From Acidobacteriota bacterium (lineage in GTDB: Bacteria; Acidobacteriota; Terriglobia; Acidiferrales; UBA7541): 64,000 bases of DNA. This document shows positions 27,390 to 36,275 of the stretch, piece by piece (position 1 is the first letter of the stretch; every line of letters begins with the position of its first letter). The notes under the pieces are model-generated. The model was not told the origin of the DNA. It searched no databases and worked only from the letters and a program-made list of their open reading frames with translations. Position numbers and translations under genes: made by a program. The stretch spans positions 36,749 through 100,748 of the forward strand of contig QHYK01000076.1 in the NCBI GenBank assembly GCA_003224085.1, read 5' to 3'.

Positions 27390-29348
27390 ATGAGAATCGG
27401 TCGCCCTTTGGGCCTGTTGACTATTATTCTGGCATTTCTTTGCGGCCCCTTGGCTGGCTCCACGGGGCCCGACGACCGCGGCATCACCGATCCCAAATCC
27501 GTCGCATCCGCGGCGAATCCCGCGGCGCGGCCCGTGCCCGTGGAGGATCTCTACTACACGCGCAGCGTGTTTGGCGCGGCGTGGTCGCCGGATGGGCAGC
27601 AAGTCCTGTTCAGCAGCGACATGTCAGGGCGCTTCAATTTGTGGAAGGTGCGAGCGTCCGGCGGATGGCCGATCCAACTCATCCAATCCGATGACGTGCA
27701 ATCAGGGGCCATCTGGTCGCCGGACGGGAAGTGGATTGTCTACCAACAAGACCATGCCGGAAATGAACTCTACGACCTATATGCCATTCCGAGTGATGGC
27801 GGCGAACCGATCAACCTGACGAACACACCGGAAATTCGCGAACAGGACCCCCATTGGTCGCCCGATGGGAACACCATCGCCTTTGCCTATAAGCCAAAAG
27901 AAGGAACCACCTATGACATCGCCTTGCTGGATTGGGCCACTCACAAGGTCCACAAGCTAACGAACGAGCAACAGCCTGGTTACTTTTGGAGCGTGGTGGC
28001 GTGGAGCAAGGATGGCAAGACCATCTATGCCTCGCGAGTGAATCCGCCTTTCACAGATGCGGACGTTTACAAAGTCAACGTCGCAACCGGTGCCGCAGAA
28101 AATCTCACGCCCCATCAGGGAACGGTTCGCTATCTGGCGTCCTCGCTTTCCCCGGACGGCGCCACGTTGCTGCTGAGCTGTGATGCCAAAGGCGGCTACA
28201 TGAATGTGGCCTTGCTCGAGGTGGCCACGAGGAAGCTCAGTTGGGTCACGGACACAAAATGGGAAGTCTTTTCCGGCAATTTCTCGCCGGACGGGAAGGG
28301 TTTCACCTACACGCTGAATGAAGATGGACTGGCGGATGCCTATTTGGTGGATCGCGGAACGAACAGGGCAGAAAAGCTGAATTTGCCTCATGGCTTGAAC
28401 GGATATTCCGGCAACCCGACGGAATTTTCTCCGCAAGCCGACCGCGTCATCGTATCCCATGAAGCTTCCAATCAGCCGGGAGATTTTTGGGTCTACAACA
28501 TTGGTCAGCACCGTGCCGACCAGCTCACTTTTTCTCCCATCGCCAGCTTGCGCGCGACGCCGCTGCCGGCCTCGCAAATCGTTCATTACAAGAGCTTCGA
28601 TGGGAAAACCATCACCGCGCTTTTGTGGATGCCGTTCAATTTGAAACGCGATGGCGGCAATCCCGCGCTGGTGATTCCGCACGGGGGACCAACCGGTCAA
28701 CGAGTCGATTATTTCAGCCCGGAAGTGCAAGCGCTGGTCACGCGCGGGTACATCTGCATTGCACCGAATCCCCGTGGCTCCACGGGCTATGGACTGGAAT
28801 TTCAAAAAGCCAATTTTCAGGACCTTGGCGGCGGCGACTTGAAAGACGAAATCGCCGCGGTGGATTTTCTGAAGGCCACGGGCTATGTGGACCCCCAAAA
28901 AGTCGGCATCACCGGCGGATCCTACGGCGGTTTCATGACCCTGATGGCCATTGGCAAGACGCCGGATGTTTGGGCAGCGGCAGTCGAACTCTACGGGATC
29001 ATCAACTGGTCGACTATGTTGAAGAATTCGGATCCCTCGCTGAACGAATATCTCAAAGGGCTTCTGGGTGACCCGGAGAAGAACCAAAAGATTTATGAGG
29101 CGGCTTCCCCTATCACGTACATCCGCAACGAGAAAGTGCCGCTGCTGGTGCTGCAAGGCGACAATGATCCGCGCGTTCCGAAGGAAGAGGCGCAGCAAGT
29201 GGTGGAGATCCTCAAGAAGGAAGGCCGAGTGGTCGAGGCGCACTATTACGCCAACGAGGGTCATGGATTCGCGAAGCGCGAGAACCAAATTGATTCCATT
29301 CGCCGCACGATTGACTGGTTCGACCGCTACTTGATGGGCAAAAAGTAG
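27390..29348 (+). CDS. Exported S9-family prolyl oligopeptidase / dipeptidyl aminopeptidase
   Basis: This 652-residue protein has a signal peptide (about residues 1-22, ILAFLCGPLAG). A beta-propeller of TolB/PD40 blades (for example AWSPDGQQVLFSSDMSG, WSPDGKWIVYQQD) takes up residues 50-370. The C-terminal alpha/beta hydrolase carries the Ser in GGSYGGFM, the Asp in LQGDNDPRVP and the His in NEGHGFAK. These enzymes cleave peptides after specific residues in the periplasm or outside. The ribosome site is good (CAGGAGG before ATG 27390). It is not in an operon with the PilZ gene, which ends 120 nt upstream. Confidence 0.92.
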   Translation: MRIGRPLGLLTIILAFLCGPLAGSTGPDDRGITDPKSVASAANPAARPVPVEDLYYTRSVFGAAWSPDGQQVLFSSDMSGRFNLWKVRASGGWPIQLIQSDDVQSGAIWSPDGKWIVYQQDHAGNELYDLYAIPSDGGEPINLTNTPEIREQDPHWSPDGNTIAFAYKPKEGTTYDIALLDWATHKVHKLTNEQQPGYFWSVVAWSKDGKTIYASRVNPPFTDADVYKVNVATGAAENLTPHQGTVRYLASSLSPDGATLLLSCDAKGGYMNVALLEVATRKLSWVTDTKWEVFSGNFSPDGKGFTYTLNEDGLADAYLVDRGTNRAEKLNLPHGLNGYSGNPTEFSPQADRVIVSHEASNQPGDFWVYNIGQHRADQLTFSPIASLRATPLPASQIVHYKSFDGKTITALLWMPFNLKRDGGNPALVIPHGGPTGQRVDYFSPEVQALVTRGYICIAPNPRGSTGYGLEFQKANFQDLGGGDLKDEIAAVDFLKATGYVDPQKVGITGGSYGGFMTLMAIGKTPDVWAAAVELYGIINWSTMLKNSDPSLNEYLKGLLGDPEKNQKIYEAASPITYIRNEKVPLLVLQGDNDPRVPKEEAQQVVEILKKEGRVVEAHYYANEGHGFAKRENQIDSIRRTIDWFDRYLMGKK

Positions 29349-29372
29349 TGCGCCTGGCGGACAGTAGGCTGG

Positions 29373-29850
29373 TTATTCGCTCTTCAACCGCTCAGTGCGG
29401 CGGCCGGTCAGTGACGAGTTCAGGGTGCCGACGCCGGAAAGTCTCGCCCATGTGGCAATTCCAGCAAACCGGCCAGTGAGTGGACAGGGTTTGCTAAAGG
29501 TTTTCGAGCGGAACCTCGTTCCACTGCATGGTCTTGCCGTGCTCGTCAACCAGCGCGGGAGGGTGATCGTGCCAGTGAATCTGGCCAAACCGCTGGTGGC
29601 AGTACCCATCCTTCCCTCATACCAGCGGTTGACGATGTTGGAGACCAGGCCAGCCTTGGGCGCCTCCTGAATTTGCGAAAGACACGCCTGACCGCAGTTG
29701 GCCATTTCCGGCCACCGCGAACATTTGCTTAATTCAAGATGCGGAGTTCCGAGCGTAGCTTCGAGCGCGGCCTTTCCAGCAGCGACGCGGACGGCCGCCG
29801 GCTGGCGATTTTGCAGCGCACCAGGCGCGGTGATGCAGGTCACGGATGTT
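29373..29850 (-). pseudogene. Possible decayed c-type cytochrome gene
   Basis: In the 590-base gap after the S9 gene, the minus strand shows coding-like pieces in different frames. One frame near 29470 reads HWPVCWNCHMGETFRRR, containing the haem-binding motif CxxCH, and is preceded in the same frame by a TAG and then HWHDHPPALVDEHGKTM. Further upstream the match moves to another frame (ANCGQACLSQIQEAPK). This looks like a frameshifted and stopped gene for a small haem protein. I cannot name the family, and chance similarity remains possible because only one full CxxCH is present. Confidence 0.3.
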
Positions 29851-29937
29851 TGTGATCATCGACCGGGATGCTTGAGCCGGTTCGTTCGGAAAGGGTGGTC
29901 GCGGGATCTCCCGCGAATTCGTGCTGATGGAGACAAC

Positions 29938-30336
29938 TTACTTTTGCATGCGAAGTTTCGCGGCGGTGCGGGCCTCGGGGCTCTTGGGCGACCAGTCTTC
30001 GGGAGGAAAAACTACACGCCAGAAGTTCGAGTTGGGCGCAGAGAATTCCACTCCGATCTCCGCCCTACCGCCACGCACGGGGCCGAGAAACGCCACATGG
30101 CATTCCTGTTCCTCTCCCGTCTTGTTGTGCTTCATGTGGACGACCGCGCCGCTGATCACGCGCGCATTAAGCAGTACCAGTGCGCCATGCGCGTTGATGG
30201 CGAGAGTCTCGGTCATCTCCTCGAAATCCTTGCCTTGGGCATCCTTGCCGCGAACGCGGATGCCGACTTGCATCAGCACGCGCTGGCTGCGGCGCCGCGC
30301 TCCTGTACTTGCGTGGGGTGAGGAGATTTGGGACAT
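29938..30336 (-). CDS. PilZ-domain protein (divergent)
   Basis: This 132-residue protein has an N-terminal RRRSQR motif (about residues 14-19) matching R-x3-R of PilZ domains. It then has the beta-barrel pattern GIRVRG, ETLAINAHGALVLL and RAEIGVEF. The second c-di-GMP motif (D/N-x-S-x-x-G) reads AINAHGA, with Asn and Gly kept. It is transcribed opposite to the S9 gene, and its 5' end faces citrate synthase. A small regulatory adaptor that binds cyclic-di-GMP is a reasonable guess; the partner is unknown. Confidence 0.7.
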   Translation of the reverse strand: MSQISSPHASTGARRRSQRVLMQVGIRVRGKDAQGKDFEEMTETLAINAHGALVLLNARVISGAVVHMKHNKTGEEQECHVAFLGPVRGGRAEIGVEFSAPNSNFWRVVFPPEDWSPKSPEARTAAKLRMQK

Positions 30337-30434
30337 GCGAACCCTCGTTCGTATCTGTCTTCCACTATACCGCTAAGCAGAGGACGCGGAGAAACATCCC
30401 GAACTGTGGTTTTCCAAGTGGATACTTCAGTGGG

Positions 30435-31775
30435 TTAGCCGCGCTCCTCGATGGGAACGTACTGCCGCGTGTCGTGGCCAAGATAAATCTGGCGCGGACG
30501 CGCGATTTTTTGTTCGGGGTCGAGAAGCATCTCTTCCCACTGCGCAATCCAGCCGGAGGTGCGGGGAATCGCAAACAGGACCGGGAACATGGTCATGGGA
30601 AAGCCCATGGATTGATAGATGAGCCCGGTGTAGAAATCTACGTTGGGGTAGAGTTTGCGCTTGATGAAGTATTCGTCTTCCAGAGCGATGCGTTCGCACT
30701 CCAGGGCGATTTCAAGGAGCGGGTTCTTCCCCATCAGATCGAATACCTGGTACGCGATGTGCTTGATGATGCGCGCCCGCGGATCGTAGTTCTTGTACAC
30801 GCGATGGCCGAATCCCATGAGCTTTGTTTCCCCGGCCTTGACGCGCTGAATGAACGCGGGAACGTTCTGCACGGAGCCAATTTCAAGGAGCATGCGCAGG
30901 ACTTCCTCGTTGGCGCCGCCGTGAAGGGGGCCGTAGAGGGCGGCAATGGCCGCAGCCGTAGCGGAATAGGGGTCGACGTGCGAACTGCCGACGCTGCGAA
31001 TGGTGTTCGCGGAACAGTTTTGTTCATGGTCGGCGTGCAAAATGAAGAGAATGTCCAGAGCGCGCTCGAGCGTGGGATTGGGCCGGTACTTGGCTTCCGA
31101 GGTCCGGAACAGCATGTTCAGGAAATTGCCGGGGTAGCTGAGATCGTTGTCGGGGTAAACGTAAGGCATGCCGAGGGTGTGCCGATAGGCAAAAGCGGCG
31201 ATGGTCGGCATTTTGCCGATGAGGCGGTAGGTCTGCTTCTTGCGTGATTCCGCGCTGAAGATGTCTTTTGCATCGTGATAGAACGTGGAGAGCGCGGCGA
31301 TCGTGGAGATGGTCATGCCCATCGGATGGGCGTCGTAGTGGAAGCCGTCAAGAAATTTTTTGATGCTTTCGTGAATAAAGGTGTGGTGCGTGATGTGGTA
31401 GGTCCAATCCTTCAACTGCGCGGCCGTCGGCAGTTCTCCGTGCAGGAGCAGGTAAGCCGTTTCCAGATAGGTGCTCTTCTCCGCGAGATCCTCGATGGGA
31501 TAGCCGCGATAACGCAGGATGCCGGCGTCGCCGTCGATGTAAGTCACGCGGCTGACGCAGGAAGCGGTGTTGTTGAAGGCCGGGTCATAGCTCATCAAGC
31601 CGAATTCTTTGGGGTCGACTTTGATTTGGCGAAGGTCGGCAGCCCGGACGGTTCCGTGAGTGATGGGGATTTCGTAGGATTTGCCGGTGCGATTGTCGAT
31701 GATGGTGAGAGTTTCGCGGGCCGTGGCAGTGCCGTCAGGTTTTCTCGTCTGCGTTGCAGAGAGTGGAGAGCTCAT
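30435..31775 (-). CDS. gltA: Citrate synthase (type II)
   Basis: This protein of 446 residues catalyses acetyl-CoA plus oxaloacetate to citrate in the cytosol. The start ATG 31775 gives MSSPLSATQTRK, followed by the N-terminal domain of hexameric citrate synthases (LTIIDNRTGKSYEIPI). The catalytic His of NTIRSVGSSHVDP, the His of GFGHRVYKNYDPRA and the Asp of NVDFYTGLIYQSMGFP are present, as is LYGPLHGGANEEV. The frame is open upstream for 200 codons more but without homology, which marks that part as spurious. The divergent pirin gene starts 223 nt away. sucA, another TCA gene, is at the left of the window. Confidence 0.95.
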   Translation of the reverse strand: MSSPLSATQTRKPDGTATARETLTIIDNRTGKSYEIPITHGTVRAADLRQIKVDPKEFGLMSYDPAFNNTASCVSRVTYIDGDAGILRYRGYPIEDLAEKSTYLETAYLLLHGELPTAAQLKDWTYHITHHTFIHESIKKFLDGFHYDAHPMGMTISTIAALSTFYHDAKDIFSAESRKKQTYRLIGKMPTIAAFAYRHTLGMPYVYPDNDLSYPGNFLNMLFRTSEAKYRPNPTLERALDILFILHADHEQNCSANTIRSVGSSHVDPYSATAAAIAALYGPLHGGANEEVLRMLLEIGSVQNVPAFIQRVKAGETKLMGFGHRVYKNYDPRARIIKHIAYQVFDLMGKNPLLEIALECERIALEDEYFIKRKLYPNVDFYTGLIYQSMGFPMTMFPVLFAIPRTSGWIAQWEEMLLDPEQKIARPRQIYLGHDTRQYVPIEERG

Positions 31776-31940
31776 TCGCAAGTCCTCAGAGGCAGCGAAG
31801 CGTTCGCCTTCTTTCCCTATCACTTTACACCCAAAGGGGGTAGGGCGAAAACCGAACCGGCTGACAAATTGCAAGGTTTGTGGATTCAAGCGGCTCGAGC
31901 GAGAAGCGCTGGGCGCGCCGAAGAACCGTAGATGAGCCTG

Positions 31941-31969
31941 TTGACAATAGTCGTTATAACAAGTATTAT
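31941..31969 (+). promoter_or_regulatory. Near-consensus sigma-70 promoter for the pirin gene, with palindrome
   Basis: TTGACA (31941-31946), a 17-base spacer and TATTAT (31964-31969) lie 28 nt before the pirin ATG. The spacer contains the perfect 8-base palindrome GTTATAAC (31953-31960), placed where a repressor could block polymerase. Confidence 0.75.
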
Positions 31970-31997
31970 GGAGCCCGATGGACCCAGGAGGCTGACC

Positions 31998-32696
31998 ATG
32001 ATCCAGATTCGCAAGGGCGATGAGCGCGGCCACGCCAACCACGGCTGGCTGGACACGCATTTCACCTTTTCTTTCGCCGATTACTACGATCCCGAGCACG
32101 TGCATTTTCGCACGCTGCGCGTCATGAACGACGACCGAGTTGCCGGAGGCGGCGGCTTTCCCATGCATCCGCACCGCGACATGGAAATCGTGACTTACGT
32201 GCTGGAAGGCGCGCTGGAGCACCGCGACAGCATGGGCAACGGCTCGGTCATCAAACCGGGCGACATTCAATACATGGGTGCGGGCACGGGCGTTACGCAT
32301 AGCGAATTCAATGGATCGGAAACCGAGCCGGTGCACCTCTACCAAATTTGGATGTTCCCGGAAAAACAGGGGCTCAAGCCAACGTACGGTCAAAGAAATT
32401 TCAGCGAAGCGGAGAAGCGCGGAAAGCTGCGGCTGCTGGTTTCTGCGGATGGACGCGACGGCTCGGTGAAGATCCGGCAGAGCAATGATCTATACGCGAC
32501 GGTGTTGGGCGCCGGCGAAATGGTGAAGCATGAACTGAAGCCGGAGCGCCATGCATACGTGCAGGTGGCGCGCGGTAGCGTGACGCTGAACGGTACCAAA
32601 CTGGAGGAGGGGGATGGCGCGGCTATCTCGGACGAGAAGGCGGTGCAGATCACAGGAGTTAAAGACGCGGAAGTGCTGCTGTTTGATCTGGCGTAA
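31998..32696 (+). CDS. Pirin-family protein (bicupin, YhhW-type)
   Basis: This 232-residue protein has two cupin domains. The first carries the iron ligands His-x-His in FPMHPHRDMEIVTYVLEGAL and His/Glu in GTGVTHSEFNGS; the second (about residues 140-230) lacks ligands, as usual. Bacterial pirins of this class can show quercetinase activity or act as redox sensors; the physiological substrate is unknown. ATG 31998 (MIQIRKGDERG) follows a strong AGGAGG site. A near-consensus promoter with a palindrome in the spacer lies upstream and an excellent terminator downstream, so it is a single-gene unit that may be repressed until a stimulus. Confidence 0.92.
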   Translation: MIQIRKGDERGHANHGWLDTHFTFSFADYYDPEHVHFRTLRVMNDDRVAGGGGFPMHPHRDMEIVTYVLEGALEHRDSMGNGSVIKPGDIQYMGAGTGVTHSEFNGSETEPVHLYQIWMFPEKQGLKPTYGQRNFSEAEKRGKLRLLVSADGRDGSVKIRQSNDLYATVLGAGEMVKHELKPERHAYVQVARGSVTLNGTKLEEGDGAAISDEKAVQITGVKDAEVLLFDLA

Positions 32697-32712
32697 GCAA
32701 ACAAGACAGCCT

Positions 32713-32749
32713 GGCACGCAGGGGCAATTTCTCTGCGTGCCTTTTTTTT
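32713..32749 (+). terminator. Strong intrinsic terminator after the pirin gene
   Basis: GGCACGCAG (32713-32721) pairs perfectly with CTGCGTGCC (32733-32741), followed by eight T at 32742-32749. Confidence 0.93.
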
Positions 32750-32883
32750 GAGATCGTGCTTTTAGTCCTGGTAGCGATAGGCATTTTGTTGGAGCTGGCG
32801 CGCAGGCGAGCGCAGCTCAAGATAGCTGCCGAGGCAAGCGCTTGAAGGAGGAACGTTGGCGATCGCAGTTCGACGAATGGCAA

Positions 32884-35556
32884 TCAATCGTAGCGTAATG
32901 CAGCTGCCGGATCCGTAGTCATGGCGCGCCTGGCCGGAATGTAACACGCCGCGATAGCCACAAGAGCGAGCACCACTGTGACGGAAGCGAAAGCACCAAG
33001 GTCCACAGTACTGACGCCGAAAAGCAAGCTCTTCATGAGCTGCGTGAGACCGAAGGCGGCAGCCAAGCCGAAAACCACGCCGAGCATCGTGAGCCGCGCG
33101 CCCTCGCCGAGGACAAGGCGCAGCACATCCTGCCGCCGGGCCCCGAGCGCGATGCGAATGCCCAGTTCGCGCGTGCGCTGGGCAACGGAGTAAGAGATAA
33201 GCCCGTACAATCCAACCATCGCGAGAACCAGCGCGAGCGCGGCAAAACTGCCAATCAAATAGGACGGGTAGCGGCGCAGAAAAACGGAGGGAGACTGCGC
33301 GATGATCTGCTCCATGGTGAGCGGCTGGATTAGAACCAATTGCGGATCCAAAGCACGCAGGGCCGTGCGCAAGGCGCCTACCGAATTGGCGGGGTTGCCG
33401 TCGGTGCGAATGATGTAGTTGATGAAGGAGTTGGTGTCCTGCGGAAAGGGCAGGAAGAGGCTTGCCTCATCGGGACGGTCCAGCCCCGTCTCCGCGTTGT
33501 TGCCTACCACGCCGACGATTTCGCGGTAGGGCTCGGTCGCGGAAAACGTGAATTTGACCCGCTTGCCCAGAGGATCTTGGCCGTGGAAATACTGTTTCAC
33601 CCAGGCCTCGTTGACGATAATGTGTCTCGGCGCGGATTCGGAGTCCTCCGAGTCATTGAACAAGCGGCCCGCCCGACGAGGAATTTTCATCACCGGGAAA
33701 TAGTTGGTCGAGACCTCCCGGATGTAGCATTCCTTCTCCTGGCCCGTCGCCACCGGCTGGCCCTCGATGAGGAAGCGGATCGAGGCCCCGCCGCCGGAGA
33801 GGGGAACGACACTGTTGGAAGTGACTCCCACAATGCCCGGAAGGCTGCGAACGCGACTTGCGAACTCTTTGTCGAAGCGAATAGCGTCGGGATCGTTGGG
33901 ATAGGAAGTCGAAGGAAGATTCACCCCGAAAACCAGGAGATTCTTCGCATCGAAGCCTGGATCACGATGCAGGAGCGCAGCCAGGCTCTTCACCATCAGC
34001 GCTGAGCCGATCAGGAGCACGAGACAAAAAGCAATTTCCGCGACGACCAGGATGCCTCGAAGCCGCGTGCGAGCGCCAGCGGAAGACATACGGGTTTCCT
34101 CTTTAAGTGTTTCACCCTCGCCTCCACGGGCAATTTGCAGGGCCGGTGCCAGGCCGAAAGCGACCCCGGTAAAAATCACGGCAGCGCATAGAAATGCCAA
34201 AACGGCAAGGTTGGCGTGCGCATGGCGCAGGAACGGTGCAAAAGCAAGCAGGTTTTCCGGTATGGCCGCGATAAGCAACAAAGTTCCCCATTCGGCGAAG
34301 AGCAGCCCGAGCGCGCCTCCCGCAGCGGCGAGCATCATGCTTTCCACGAGGAGCTGCGAGATCAACCGGCCACGGCCCGCCCCCAATGCGGCGCGAATTC
34401 TGAATTCCCTTCGCCGGCCCGCGGCACGCACCAGGAAGAGGTTGGTGACGTTGGCGCAAGCAATGAGCAAAACAAACCCGACGGCACCGAAGAGAATCAG
34501 AAGCAGCGGCTGCACCTGCCCGACAATGCGCTCCCGCAGCGGAACCATCACCACTCGAACAGCGCCGTTCGCTTGCGGATAGGCGGCCGCAAGCCCCGCG
34601 GTGACGGTATTGAATTCCGCCTGAGCTTGCTGCTGGGTGATGGCCGGAGCTAAGCGACCAATGACCGGCATCCAACGAAGGCTGCGGCGCGTTGCCAAGT
34701 CCTTCTCGATGTGCAGCGGAACCCAGATCTCGGCATTGCCTCGCGGCGCGAATTCAAATTCACGGGGAAGGACGCCGATGACGTTGACGCTCTTGTCATC
34801 GAGCTGGATCGAGCGGCCAATGATCTGAGGGTCGCCGCCGAAACGCCGTATCCAGGAGCCATAACTGAGGATGGCGACTTTGGGTCCCGCGGCGATATCT
34901 TCGCCTAGGGCGAAATCGCGGCCCAGGAAGGGCTTGACACCAAGAGTGGAGAAGAAATTGATGGTCGTTTGGACGCCAAAGACAAGTTCAGGTTCACCGG
35001 CGCCATGAAGGATGAAACCGTCGCCGCCGAAACCGGCGAGTGCCTGAAAAGATCTAGATTGGCGGGTCCAATCTACGTAATCGGGATAGGAGCAGTCCCA
35101 AATCCGCTTTCCCGCTTCGGCGGACTCCCCTTCTTGTGGGCGCACTTCGCTTAGGGTAATCAGGCGGTTCGGCTGGTAGTAAGGGAGCGGGCGAATGATT
35201 GCGGCGTAGACGACGGAAAAGATCGCCGTGTTCGCACCAATCCCGAGGGCCAGCGTGAGCATGGCGACGATGGTGAAGCCAAGGTTGTTTCTTAGAGTCC
35301 GGAAACCAAAACGGACGTCGCGCGCCAGCATTTCGATAAGACTTACGCCCCGAGCATCACGGTGTTCTTCCTTGACTTGCTCGAGACCGCCGAATTCGAG
35401 GCGGGTGAGGCGCGCGGCCTCCGCAGGCGTGAGGCCCGACTGTAAGTACTTCTCGATTTGCCGTTCCATGTGAAATCGCAGCTCGGCTTCCATATCCGAT
35501 TCCACCGCTCTGCGGCGAAACAGAGAACGAAGACGAAATGCAAGGTCCGTGAGCAT
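32884..35556 (-). CDS. MacB/FtsX-type ABC permease with N-terminal prefix domain (acidobacterial orphan permease)
   Basis: This 890-residue protein is the long form of the family. An N-terminal helical prefix (residues 1-75, FRRRAVESDMEAELRFHMER, then LTPAEAARLTRLEFGG) precedes the first TM helix (TIVAMLTLALGIGANTAIFS). PCD and FtsX blocks follow in duplicate (LLLILFGAVGFVLLIACANV in the middle, AALALVLAMVGLYGLISYSV at the end). No ATPase gene is near. The PadR regulator 19 nt upstream on the same strand is the usual partner in acidobacteria and probably controls it. Substrate is unknown. It differs from the 23 kb permease by the prefix domain. Confidence 0.9.
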   Translation of the reverse strand: MLTDLAFRLRSLFRRRAVESDMEAELRFHMERQIEKYLQSGLTPAEAARLTRLEFGGLEQVKEEHRDARGVSLIEMLARDVRFGFRTLRNNLGFTIVAMLTLALGIGANTAIFSVVYAAIIRPLPYYQPNRLITLSEVRPQEGESAEAGKRIWDCSYPDYVDWTRQSRSFQALAGFGGDGFILHGAGEPELVFGVQTTINFFSTLGVKPFLGRDFALGEDIAAGPKVAILSYGSWIRRFGGDPQIIGRSIQLDDKSVNVIGVLPREFEFAPRGNAEIWVPLHIEKDLATRRSLRWMPVIGRLAPAITQQQAQAEFNTVTAGLAAAYPQANGAVRVVMVPLRERIVGQVQPLLLILFGAVGFVLLIACANVTNLFLVRAAGRRREFRIRAALGAGRGRLISQLLVESMMLAAAGGALGLLFAEWGTLLLIAAIPENLLAFAPFLRHAHANLAVLAFLCAAVIFTGVAFGLAPALQIARGGEGETLKEETRMSSAGARTRLRGILVVAEIAFCLVLLIGSALMVKSLAALLHRDPGFDAKNLLVFGVNLPSTSYPNDPDAIRFDKEFASRVRSLPGIVGVTSNSVVPLSGGGASIRFLIEGQPVATGQEKECYIREVSTNYFPVMKIPRRAGRLFNDSEDSESAPRHIIVNEAWVKQYFHGQDPLGKRVKFTFSATEPYREIVGVVGNNAETGLDRPDEASLFLPFPQDTNSFINYIIRTDGNPANSVGALRTALRALDPQLVLIQPLTMEQIIAQSPSVFLRRYPSYLIGSFAALALVLAMVGLYGLISYSVAQRTRELGIRIALGARRQDVLRLVLGEGARLTMLGVVFGLAAAFGLTQLMKSLLFGVSTVDLGAFASVTVVLALVAIAACYIPARRAMTTDPAAALRYD

Positions 35557-35575
35557 GCCTACCCCCCTAGCTTAG

Positions 35576-35908
35576 CTACACCGACTCGATGATTCTGGCT
35601 ACCGCGGCCGCCAGTTTTTTCCAGGAGTCCGTTTCTCGTTCGAGCTGCTTGCGGCCGGTTTTGGTGAGTTCGTAATACCTGGCGCGGCGATTGTTCTCTG
35701 AAGTGCCCCATTTCGCTTTGACCCAGCCGCGGCGCTCCAGACGGTGGAGGGCTGGATATAACGAGCCCTGTTGAATCAGGAGCACCTCGCTGGACATTTG
35801 TTGAATGCGCTCGGAGATGGCCCAGCCATGCTGAGGTTCCAGAGCCAGCGTGCGGAGAATTAGCAAGTCCAACGTGCCTTGGGGGAGGTCAATCCTTTTG
35901 TCTGTCAT
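35576..35908 (-). CDS. PadR-family transcriptional regulator
   Basis: This 110-residue winged-helix protein starts at ATG 35908 ([10 protein letters not shown]). Signature: [40 protein letters not shown] and GWVKAKWG, then a C-terminal dimerisation helix rich in Lys and Glu. It lies 19 nt before the prefix-containing ABC permease gene, an arrangement repeated across acidobacterial genomes, and would repress that operon until an effector binds. The effector is unknown. A related, broken C-terminal segment is found just upstream (35994-36275). Confidence 0.92.
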   Translation of the reverse strand: MTDKRIDLPQGTLDLLILRTLALEPQHGWAISERIQQMSSEVLLIQQGSLYPALHRLERRGWVKAKWGTSENNRRARYYELTKTGRKQLERETDSWKKLAAAVARIIESV

Positions 35909-35993
35909 CAGCGCTTCCCCTACTGCTTCGACATGAGACCATAGCACTTCTCTTGTCGAAGGACAAGGGGAAGGGCGTAAGGGAGGGAATCTC

Positions 35994-36275
35994 CTACGTT
36001 GTATTCAAGATCTCGGCGATGGCCGCCGCCAGTTTTCTCCAGGAATCCTTTTCCACTAGGGCTTTGAGATGTTTCAGGCCAGCTTTCTTAAGCGAGAGGA
36101 ATTTCGCTCGGACCTTGTTTTCTGACCAGCCCCATTTTCGCGGGGAATTGGCAGGTCCGCCGTTGGCCGCGGCAGCTCCACCCTCTTCGGGAGCATCAAT
36201 TTGCAGCTCTTCTTCTTCGACCGCGCGACCTGGAAAGATACGGTTTCGCTTGGCGAAATCCAGAGGAAAGAGCCA
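35994..36275 (-). pseudogene. PadR-like C-terminal remnant in frame with the end of serC
   Basis: Read on the minus strand, the codons directly after the serC stop (TAG 36278-36276) stay open for 93 codons in the serC frame and end at TAG 35996-35994. The last 46 residues (KWGWSENKVRAKFLSLKKAG, then LKHLKALVEKDSWRKLAAAI) align with the C-terminus of the intact PadR next door ([20 protein letters not shown]). The first part (VEEEELQIDAPEEGG) matches nothing I know. There is no ATG, GTG or TTG upstream of the PadR-like part, so it is probably a relic of a second PadR gene. Confidence 0.55.

Noticed and set aside
31776..32393. N-terminal extension of citrate synthase
   Set aside because: The frame is open but overlaps the divergent pirin gene and its promoter and has no homology; MSSPL at 31775 is the natural start.
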